This document shows, piece by piece, positions 1 to 5,298 of a stretch of 6,562 bases of DNA (position 1 is the first letter of the stretch; every line of letters starts with the position of its first letter). Below the pieces are notes generated by a model. It was not told the origin of the DNA. It did not search any database and saw only the letters and a list, made by a program, of their open reading frames with translations. The stretch is taken from the NCBI GenBank assembly GCA_025350775.1, contig JANXXF010000268.1, forward strand, positions 1 to 6,562, in the 5' to 3' direction. The position numbers and the translations under genes were made by a program. This DNA is from Actinomycetes bacterium (lineage in GTDB: Bacteria > Actinomycetota > Thermoleophilia > Gaiellales > Gaiellaceae).

Positions 1-1
1 C

Positions 2-43
2 GCCGCCGCCCTCCGCCACGAGCCCTATCCCGTAGCCGCATGA
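2..43 (+). CDS. possible C-terminal end of an upstream gene (5' part outside window)
   Basis: The frame beginning at base 2 stays open from the window edge to a TGA at 41-43 and would encode a tail ending RHEPYPVAA. Its stop overlaps the ATG of the diheme cytochrome gene as ATGA (40-43), the usual geometry of translationally coupled neighbours, and the cytochrome gene has no Shine-Dalgarno sequence of its own. Both facts favour a real upstream cistron. Only 13 codons are visible, so the product cannot be named and chance is a real alternative. Confidence 0.35.
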   Translation, partial: AAALRHEPYPVAA

Positions 44-726
44 TGCGTCGCAAATCCCTCATCGCAGCCGCGCTCGCGGCGGTTTCGATCCTCGTCGCAG
101 CAGGCTGCGGCACGGGTGGTCTGGGCGACCCGAAGGCCGACAAGGCGCGCGGCAAGGAGCTGTTCACTTCCAAGTGCGCTGCCTGCCACGTCCTCGCGGA
201 CGCCGGCTCGGTCGGCAACGCCGGCCCGAACCTCGACGACGCCTTCGTCGAGGTGCGCAAGCAGGGCTTCAAGGAGAGCACGATCTTTCAGGTCATCGAC
301 AAGCAGATCAAGTACCCGACCGGCCGCGACCTGTTCGACCCGAAGCGCGACATCCACTTGAACGGCCCCATTCCGACCGTCGAGATGGCTTCCGACATCG
401 TCAAGGGCAGCGACCGCGACGCTGTCGCGGCGTACGTCGCGTCCGTGGCCGGCTTGCCTGTCAAGGGCGGCGCCGGTGGCAAGATCGCGACGGCCGACGG
501 CAAGGAAGTCTTCGCGCAGGCAGGGTGCGGCGCCTGCCACACACTCAAGGACGCCGGCTCGAGCGGCGCGGTCGGACCGAATCTCGACGCTGCGAAGCCC
601 GCCAAGGATCTCGTCATCCTGCGCGTCACGAACGGCCAGGGTGTGATGCCCTCGTTCAAGGGCAAGCTCACCGCTGACCAGATCGGCGCTGTCGCCGACT
701 ACGTCTCCGGCGCAGCCGGCAAGTAG
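40..726 (+). CDS. diheme cytochrome c lipoprotein, probable electron donor to the caa3 oxidase
   Basis: This 228-residue protein is an exported c-type cytochrome with two heme domains. The N-terminus is a lipoprotein signal: basic MMRRK, a hydrophobic stretch at about 7-21, and a lipobox VAAGC with the lipidated cysteine at residue 23, so the mature protein should be anchored on the outer face of the cytoplasmic membrane. Heme domain 1 has CAACH at 46-50, with M116 as the likely distal ligand. Heme domain 2 has CGACH at 163-167 and M203 (GVMPSF). Domain 1 has a longer segment between its histidine and methionine (66 residues against 36). Domain 2 closely resembles the C-terminal heme domain of the nearby CtaC: both share ACHTLK, then GAVGP and LD. 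The likely role, inferred from this similarity and the location, is to carry electrons to the oxidase from a bc complex or another donor. The start is ATG at 40; ATG at 43 is equally possible. There is no clear ribosome site, and overlap with an upstream stop suggests coupling. Confidence 0.93.
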   Translation: MMRRKSLIAAALAAVSILVAAGCGTGGLGDPKADKARGKELFTSKCAACHVLADAGSVGNAGPNLDDAFVEVRKQGFKESTIFQVIDKQIKYPTGRDLFDPKRDIHLNGPIPTVEMASDIVKGSDRDAVAAYVASVAGLPVKGGAGGKIATADGKEVFAQAGCGACHTLKDAGSSGAVGPNLDAAKPAKDLVILRVTNGQGVMPSFKGKLTADQIGAVADYVSGAAGK

Positions 727-737
727 CGCCGCCGACG

Positions 738-750
738 CCGGGCCGCCCGG
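738..750. terminator. small GC palindrome between convergent genes, possible bidirectional terminator
   Basis: The 25-base gap between the stop of the diheme cytochrome gene (726) and the stop of the GNAT gene (752) contains CCGGG-CCG-CCCGG, a 5-bp perfect stem with a 3-base loop. Its location between convergent stops fits a terminator. There is no T-tract on either side and the stem is short, so it may simply reflect high GC content. Confidence 0.25.
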
Positions 751-751
751 G

Positions 752-1291
752 TCAGCCGATCAGCCGCTCGAAGACCAGCTCCAGGCCGTCCTCGTCGTCC
801 CACTGCTCCCCACAGCGGGTGAAGCCCAGCCGGGCGATCACCGCCAGGGACGGAGCGTTATCGGGTGCAACCGATGCGTAGAAGTGCCGGACGGCATGCT
901 CGCGGCCGGCCCAGGCGATCAGCGCGTCGGCGACCTCCGTCGCGTACCCGCGCCCCCGGTACGCCTCGAAAATCGTGTAGCCGACCTCGAGAGCACCGGC
1001 AGTGCCGGGGCCGTTCACTCCCGGCGGCCCGTGGAAGCCTGCGTGCCCGGCGAGGGCACGGACGGGGCCGCTCGCCGGAATGACAACACCGCGCACCCAC
1101 TGGGCTCTGCTCGGATCGGCCTCCTGCTGCGACCGCCGGCTGCGCAGGAAGCCGTCGTCATGGGTGTCGGGCCACCCGTCCGGTACCGACAGCCCGACGC
1201 TCTCCGCAGCCCCGTCGACGAGCGCGGTGATCACCGTGGCGACGAGCGGAACGAGCTTCAGCCGCGGCGTCACTAGCGGCAGGTTCACCAC
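752..1291 (-). CDS. GNAT family N-acetyltransferase (RimJ/RimL-like)
   Basis: This 179-residue protein looks like an acetyl-CoA-dependent N-acetyltransferase. It opens with the LVTPRLKL segment common in RimJ/RimL-type members, which acetylate protein N-termini or small amines. The acetyl-CoA pyrophosphate-binding loop (motif A) is at about 111-117, YRGRGYA, followed by the helix ATEVADALIAWA. The C-terminal part has the typical N-x-x-S-x-x-V-x-x-x-LGF pattern (N145 to F157), and the fold is about the usual length. Substrate cannot be read from the sequence. It starts at GTG 1291 (a second GTG at 1288 is also possible), 9 bases after the stop of the small membrane protein gene, so it is probably the last gene of the oxidase operon. 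The link to respiration is only positional. It converges with the diheme cytochrome gene. Confidence 0.85.
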   Translation of the reverse strand: MVNLPLVTPRLKLVPLVATVITALVDGAAESVGLSVPDGWPDTHDDGFLRSRRSQQEADPSRAQWVRGVVIPASGPVRALAGHAGFHGPPGVNGPGTAGALEVGYTIFEAYRGRGYATEVADALIAWAGREHAVRHFYASVAPDNAPSLAVIARLGFTRCGEQWDDEDGLELVFERLIG

Positions 1292-1300
1292 GCAGGCCCG

Positions 1301-1579
1301 CTAGGGTCGATTCCCGGGGCGGCGCGAGGACTTACGCCGCCGGCGGCGCCGTTTCGGCCCGCCTGCCCGGAAGTAGAACCTCGCCAGCGCGAGCCCGCCT
1401 AGGACGAGCAGCGGCACCGCCAGGTACACCCCGGCGAAGCGAGCGGCCAGCGCGACGACGATCGCGATACCGCCGACCCAGACGAGCAGGGCGAAGGCGT
1501 CTGCCTCGCTCCGGAGCGGATTACGTGGAGGCGGCTTCGTCGTCAGATGATGTAGACGGTGATGAAGACGATGATCCAC
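1301..1579 (-). CDS. small two-helix membrane protein, possible oxidase subunit IV-like component
   Basis: The frame encodes up to 92 residues that I do not recognise as a named family. Two hydrophobic segments are visible, about 28-49 (FALLVWVGGIAIVVALAARF) and 51-68, followed by a very basic tail (KRRRRRRK) and a short C-terminus. By the positive-inside rule the tail should be cytoplasmic, which with two helices puts the N-terminus inside as well. The gene directly follows ctaE, where many aa3/caa3 operons carry a small subunit IV, so an accessory oxidase subunit is the best guess, made from position alone. The start is uncertain. The only standard start before the first helix is GTG 1579, which overlaps ctaE by 37 bases, so the first dozen residues (MDHRLHHRLHHL) are an out-of-frame reading of ctaE. 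A CTG at 1546 overlapping the ctaE TGA is the alternative and would begin just before TTKPPPRNP. Confidence 0.6.
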   Translation of the reverse strand: MDHRLHHRLHHLTTKPPPRNPLRSEADAFALLVWVGGIAIVVALAARFAGVYLAVPLLVLGGLALARFYFRAGGPKRRRRRRKSSRRPGNRP

Positions 1580-2160
1580 ATCACGTCGACGAAGTGCCAG
1601 TAGATCCCGGGGATCTCGAGACCGTGGTGATGCTCGGGGCTGAAGTGGCCCCGAAAAGCCCGCGCGGTGGCAGCCGCGAGCAGCAGCAGGCCGATGATGA
1701 CGTGGAGGCCATGGAGGCCCGTGAGGCCGAAGAAGGTGGTCGCGAAGGCGCTGTCGCCCGGCGCGAAGCCGATGCGTGAGTACTCCCGCGCCTGCGTGAC
1801 GACGAAGGTGATGCCCATCAGCAGGGTCAACACGAGGCCGGCCTGCATGCCGACGCGGTCGTTCTTCTTGATGCTGGAGAGCGACCAGTGCATCGTGAAG
1901 CTCGACGTCACGAGGACGATCGTGTTCATGCCCGCGACGAAGATCGGCAGGTGGGAGCCGGCCGGCGGCCAGTGCGGCGCCTCGTTGACGACGCGGACGA
2001 AGAAGAGCGCCGCGAAGAACGCGCCGAACAGCATCATCTCGGAGCCGATGAAGAGGAGCATGCCCAGGATCGTCTGGGGCACCCGCGAGCTCAGGTAGAT
2101 CGCGGGCGGGTGCTCGCCACCGTGATGGTCGTTGCTGTGTGCTTCGGCGTGGGCGCTCAT
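1543..2160 (-). CDS. ctaE: cytochrome c oxidase subunit III (CtaE/CoxC)
   Basis: This 205-residue protein is subunit III of the heme-copper oxidase, an integral membrane subunit without redox centres that stabilises subunit I and supports proton uptake. Five membrane helices are predicted, at about 29-55, 71-92, 104-124, 140-167 and 185-204, as in the short bacterial form lacking the first two helices. Family signatures are the helix glutamate in IGSEMMLFG (E41), the HGLH motif at 150-153, and the closing YWHFVDVMW (187-195). The N-terminal 20 residues are rich in histidine (H4, H8, H12, H13, H17) and precede the first helix. The start is ATG 2160 with a good ribosome site (GAGGAG) 8 bases upstream. 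The gene lies 21 bases downstream of ctaD, so it is co-transcribed. Confidence 0.96.
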   Translation of the reverse strand: MSAHAEAHSNDHHGGEHPPAIYLSSRVPQTILGMLLFIGSEMMLFGAFFAALFFVRVVNEAPHWPPAGSHLPIFVAGMNTIVLVTSSFTMHWSLSSIKKNDRVGMQAGLVLTLLMGITFVVTQAREYSRIGFAPGDSAFATTFFGLTGLHGLHVIIGLLLLAAATARAFRGHFSPEHHHGLEIPGIYWHFVDVMWIIVFITVYII

Positions 2161-2168
2161 CGTGTCAG

Positions 2169-2174
2169 CTCCTC
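2169..2174 (-). promoter_or_regulatory. ribosome binding site of ctaE
   Basis: On the minus strand GAGGAG is followed by an 8-base spacer and ATG at 2160. It lies in the 21-base gap after the ctaD stop (2184-2182) and fixes the ctaE start. Confidence 0.8.
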
Positions 2175-2181
2175 AGCCTTG

Positions 2182-4125
2182 TCAGTGGACGGCGACTTCG
2201 TCGGGGGCGTGCACGGCGCCGCCGTTGAGCACGGCGTGCCGGGCACCCTTGACGCCGTACTCGTACGGATGGCCGACCACCGTCGGGATCTCGTCGAAGT
2301 TGAACAGCGGCGGCGGGGAGCTGACGAGCCACTCCAGGGTCAGCGCGTTCCACGGGTTGGCGCCGGCCTTCGGCCCGCGGATCCAGCTGTTGATCATGTT
2401 GTAGAGGAACACCAGCGTGGAGGCACCGAGCGCAAACGAGGCGATCGAGATGAGCAGGTTCCAGGTGCCGTACTCGGGCGCGTAGTCGGCGACGCGACGG
2501 GGCATCCCGTGCAGGCCGATCCAGTGCATCGGGAAGAACGTCGCGTTGAAGGCAAGGAACGTCAGCCAGAAGTGGAGCTTGCCGAGCCGCTCGTTGTACA
2601 TCCGGCCCGTCATCTTCGGGAACCAGTAGTAGATGCCCGCGAAGATGGTGAACACGGAGCCGCCGAAGAGCACGTAGTGGATGTGCGCGACGATGAAATA
2701 CGTGTCGGAGGCGTGGATGTCGAGCGCGACGCTGCCCAGGTAGATGCCCGAGAGGCCGCCGATCAGGAACATCGAGAGGAAGCCGAGCGCGAAGAGCATC
2801 GGGGTCGTGAAGTGGATCTTCCCCTCCCAGATGGTCGCCAGCCAGCTGAACACCTTGATGCCCGTGGGCACGGCGATCAGCATGGTCGAGATCATAATCG
2901 GGACGCGCAGCCAGCCGGCCATGCCGGCGACGAACATGTGGTGCGCCCACACCGAGAAGCCGAGGACGAGAATGCCCATCAGGGACATCGCCATGAGCCG
3001 GTAGCCGAAGATCGGTTTCCTGGACATCACGGAGAGGATCTCCGAGATGATCCCGAAACCGGGCAAGATCATGATGTAAACGGCCGGGTGTGAGTAGAAC
3101 CAGAAGATGTGCTGGTACCCGATCGGGTAGCCGCCGTGGGCCGGATCGAAGAAGTGCGTGTGCATCACGCGGTCGAACGCGACGAAGAACTGGGCGCCGG
3201 CGATGAACGGCGTCGCGAAGACGACGAGCAGCGACGTGGTGAAGTTCGCCCACACGAGCAGCGGCATCCGCCAGAACGTCATGCCGGGCGCGCGCATGGT
3301 GATGATCGTCACCAGGAAGTTGAGCGCGGTCATGATCGAGGACGCACCGGCCCACTGGACGCCCATGTTGAAGAAGACCTGACCGAGCGGCTGATGGTCG
3401 GCGAGCGGCGGGTAGCTCGTCCAGCCGGTCGCGAACGCGCCGCCGGGAACGAGGAAGCTCGCGGTCATCATGATGCCGCCCATCGGCAGCAGCCAGAACG
3501 AGAGCGCGTTCAGCTTCGGGAAGGCCATGTCCGGCGCGCCGATCATCAGCGGGATCACGTAGTTGCCGAGGCCGGCGAACACCGGGACGATGAAGAGGAA
3601 GATCATCAGCGCGGCGTGCACCGAGATGAGGCCGTTGAAGGTCTGCGTGTCGACCAGCTGCGTGCCGGGCTGCGCGAGCTCGGCGCGGAAGATCATCGCC
3701 ATGAGGCCGCCGATCAGGAAGAACACCACCGTCGTGCCGACGTACTGGACGCCGATCACCTTGTGGTCGGTGTTGACCTTGAAGTAGCCGCGCCAGTCCT
3801 TCGCGCCGTGGCTGCGATGGTCGTCGACCTCGGTCGGCCGGCCGATTGCGTAGCGGAGCCAGAAGTCGAAGGCGCCGATGCCACCGAGGAAGCCGAGTGG
3901 GATCGTGATCAGGGAGAGCGTCGTGACGATCGAGCCCTGCCAGATCGGCCCCCAGCCCTCGAGCCAGCGGATCAGTGCCATGATGCCGACGCCGACGCCG
4001 AACATCATCGGGACGGTCCAGAGAACGCGCAGGTAGCCCGGCGCCATCAGCCAGCCGAGGCCGCTCGGCCCCTGGTGCTGCGGCGCCTGGTGGACGTCGT
4101 GGTGCTGAGCGTCGGCGACGACCAC
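2182..4125 (-). CDS. ctaD: cytochrome c oxidase subunit I, A2-type (CtaD/CoxA)
   Basis: This 647-residue protein is the catalytic subunit that reduces O2 to water and pumps protons. Visible ligands are H170 (heme a, in SVHAALM), H346 (CuB) with the cross-linked tyrosine candidate Y350, H395 and H396 (CuB, WAHHMF), H481 (heme a3) and H483 (heme a) in VAHIHYV. The K-channel lysine is K424 in PTGIKVFSW; the D-channel entrance aspartate is D199 in GAPDMAFP. The D-channel glutamate of classical enzymes (HPEVY) is absent: residues 344-350 read YSHPAVY, the signature of A2-type oxidases such as the caa3 enzymes of Rhodothermus. About 110 residues precede the usual start of the family (around DWRGYF, 110) and contain two extra predicted helices (about 31-54 and 65-90). 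The start is GTG 4125, preceded by GGAGGG inside the end of ctaC. The first 20 residues and the last 30 contain several histidines. Confidence 0.97.
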   Translation of the reverse strand: MVVADAQHHDVHQAPQHQGPSGLGWLMAPGYLRVLWTVPMMFGVGVGIMALIRWLEGWGPIWQGSIVTTLSLITIPLGFLGGIGAFDFWLRYAIGRPTEVDDHRSHGAKDWRGYFKVNTDHKVIGVQYVGTTVVFFLIGGLMAMIFRAELAQPGTQLVDTQTFNGLISVHAALMIFLFIVPVFAGLGNYVIPLMIGAPDMAFPKLNALSFWLLPMGGIMMTASFLVPGGAFATGWTSYPPLADHQPLGQVFFNMGVQWAGASSIMTALNFLVTIITMRAPGMTFWRMPLLVWANFTTSLLVVFATPFIAGAQFFVAFDRVMHTHFFDPAHGGYPIGYQHIFWFYSHPAVYIMILPGFGIISEILSVMSRKPIFGYRLMAMSLMGILVLGFSVWAHHMFVAGMAGWLRVPIMISTMLIAVPTGIKVFSWLATIWEGKIHFTTPMLFALGFLSMFLIGGLSGIYLGSVALDIHASDTYFIVAHIHYVLFGGSVFTIFAGIYYWFPKMTGRMYNERLGKLHFWLTFLAFNATFFPMHWIGLHGMPRRVADYAPEYGTWNLLISIASFALGASTLVFLYNMINSWIRGPKAGANPWNALTLEWLVSSPPPLFNFDEIPTVVGHPYEYGVKGARHAVLNGGAVHAPDEVAVH

Positions 4126-4128
4126 GGT

Positions 4129-5142
4129 CTAGCTCCCTCCCTTTACAGATGCGGCGAGATAGACGACGAGCCCGTCGAGCTGAGCCTTCGGAAGCTGCCC
4201 GAAGGTGGCCGGCATGACGTTTGCTGGGTAGCCCTTGGCGATCACCTTGTTCGGCTCGACGATCGACTCGCGGATGTAGTCGGCGAGCGGCAGGCCGGCG
4301 GCCGCAGCAGCGGCGGGCAGCTTGTCGAGGCTGGGCCCGACCGCGCCCTTCGCTCCGGCAGCCTTGAGCGTATGACAGGCCGCGCAGCCGTTGTTGGCGA
4401 ACACGGTCTTGCCGGCCTCGCCGGGTGGGCCGGCGAGCTTTGCATCCTGGTCGGCGAGCCACGTGTCGAACTCGGCGGCGGGCATCACGACGGCGGCAGT
4501 GCGCATCACGGAGTGGCCGAGGCCGCAGAGCTCGGTGCAGATGACCGGGTAGGTACCGAGGCGCGTCGGGGTGATCACCAAGCGGAACGTCTGCCCGGGC
4601 ACGGCGTCCTGCTTCTGCGCGAAGTCGGGCACCCAGAACGAGTGGAGCACGTCGAGCGCGGTGATGTGCAGCTCGACGTGACGCTTCAGCGGCACTCGCA
4701 GCACGCCGGTCTGGAGGCCGCTCGGGTACTTGAACGCCCAGGCGTACTGCTGGGCGATGACCTCGACCTTGAGGGGGTTCGTGCCGGCGTTGCTGTCCTT
4801 GTGGAGGACGATTGCCGACGCGACGGAGAGCAGCAGGACGATGATCGTCGGGATAACCGTCCAGATGATCTCCAGGCGGGTGTGGCCGTGGATCGGCGGG
4901 CCGTCGGTGTCGTCGTCGGGCTGCTTGCGGAACTTGACGACCGAGTAGAGGATCGCCGCGATGACGATCGCGAAGATCACGATCGAGACGATCGTCGAGA
5001 TCCAGAAGATGAACCAGATCCGGCCGGCCTCGCGCGACGCGGGCGCAGGGAGCCAGTCTCCGAAGTAGGCGACGATCCCGGCGAGAGCGCCGAGAGCGAT
5101 TGCAATCATCGCGACATGGACGAACGGCTTATTGTTGCGCAC
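4129..5142 (-). CDS. ctaC: cytochrome c oxidase subunit II with fused cytochrome c domain, caa3-type (CtaC/CoxB)
   Basis: Subunit II receives electrons and passes them through CuA to heme a. With the GTG start at 5142 the protein has 337 residues. Helices are predicted at about 7-28, 43-68 and 92-113. An extracytoplasmic cupredoxin domain follows (about 123-222), with the aromatic patch QQYAWAF and all CuA ligands: H167 in LHSFW, then C202, E204, C206, H210 and M213 in CTELCGLGHSVM. After a short linker comes a cytochrome c domain (about 244-337) with CAACH at 253-257 and M310 as likely distal ligand, so the oxidase can take electrons directly from a cytochrome donor. It is the first gene of the operon and ends 3 bases before ctaD. 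Start choice: the frame is open far upstream, but GTG 5142 gives a natural N-terminus (MRNNKPF and a helix). ATG 5208 would add 22 polar residues. Neither has a clear ribosome site. Confidence 0.95.
   Translation of the reverse strand: MRNNKPFVHVAMIAIALGALAGIVAYFGDWLPAPASREAGRIWFIFWISTIVSIVIFAIVIAAILYSVVKFRKQPDDDTDGPPIHGHTRLEIIWTVIPTIIVLLLSVASAIVLHKDSNAGTNPLKVEVIAQQYAWAFKYPSGLQTGVLRVPLKRHVELHITALDVLHSFWVPDFAQKQDAVPGQTFRLVITPTRLGTYPVICTELCGLGHSVMRTAAVVMPAAEFDTWLADQDAKLAGPPGEAGKTVFANNGCAACHTLKAAGAKGAVGPSLDKLPAAAAAAGLPLADYIRESIVEPNKVIAKGYPANVMPATFGQLPKAQLDGLVVYLAASVKGGS
4135..4140 (-). promoter_or_regulatory. ribosome binding site of ctaD, inside the 3' end of ctaC
   Basis: On the minus strand GGAGGG lies 9 bases before the GTG start of ctaD at 4125. 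It is made by the two glycine codons just before the last serine of CtaC, and the ctaC stop (TAG, 4131-4129) falls between it and the ctaD start. This supports the GTG start and suggests translational coupling of subunits II and I. Confidence 0.75.
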
Positions 5143-5298
5143 CGGCAGCGAGGTTACACGGCCGGGCGAGCAGACGCCAGCGGGATCTGTCGCGCCTGCG
5201 AACCACATCCCCGGGCGTTTGAAGCGCCTGCAACAAGCGGGATTCGCACCGCCGGCGGTTGACTCGGCTCGCGCGATCGGCCAATACTCGTGCGAACG
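5143..5298. promoter_or_regulatory. divergent intergenic region with three TGCGAA boxes
   Basis: This region separates the ctaC operon (leftward) from the flavin oxidoreductase gene (rightward) and must hold promoters for both unless one is read from elsewhere. The hexamer TGCGAA occurs at 5197-5202 and 5291-5296 on the plus strand and at 5243-5248 on the minus strand, with centres 46 and 48 bases apart. The latter two extend to a 7-bp inverted repeat (TTCGCAC / GTGCGAA) that brackets the candidate rightward promoter. A regulator site is possible. I see no convincing -35/-10 pair for the oxidase operon. Confidence 0.35.
5259..5288 (+). promoter_or_regulatory. candidate sigma70-type promoter of the flavin oxidoreductase gene
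   Basis: TTGACT at 5259-5264 matches the -35 consensus at five of six bases. AATACT at 5283-5288, after an 18-base spacer, matches TATAAT at four of six, including the conserved second A and last T. Transcription would begin near 5295, only about four bases before the ATG at 5299. No Shine-Dalgarno sequence precedes that ATG, which agrees with a leaderless or nearly leaderless message. Confidence 0.45.

Noticed and set aside
25..540. Minus-strand frame opposite the diheme cytochrome
   Set aside because: The plus-strand product has a lipoprotein signal and two CxxCH motifs. The minus-strand reading has no recognisable feature.
865..1304. Plus-strand frames opposite the GNAT gene
   Set aside because: They are Arg/Pro-rich with no domain, while the minus-strand frame has an intact acetyl-CoA-binding loop and C-terminal GNAT pattern.
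2818..2860. Apparent loss of the K-channel lysine in CtaD (a threonine in HFTTPM)
   Set aside because: The K-channel lysine belongs to the PTG-x-KVFSW motif, which is intact here with K424. The position first examined is not the channel lysine.
2165..4462. A 765-codon minus-strand frame overlapping ctaD and the end of ctaC
   Set aside because: It is another frame of the same strand, Arg/Pro-rich with no recognisable domain. The overlapping ctaD frame contains all the oxidase ligands.
1888..5262. Long plus-strand open frames (1888-3093 and 3109-5262) opposite the oxidase operon
   Set aside because: They are antisense to ctaC, ctaD and ctaE, whose motifs are unmistakable. Their translations are low-complexity, rich in Arg, Glu, Asp and His, as expected for mirror frames of GC-rich genes.
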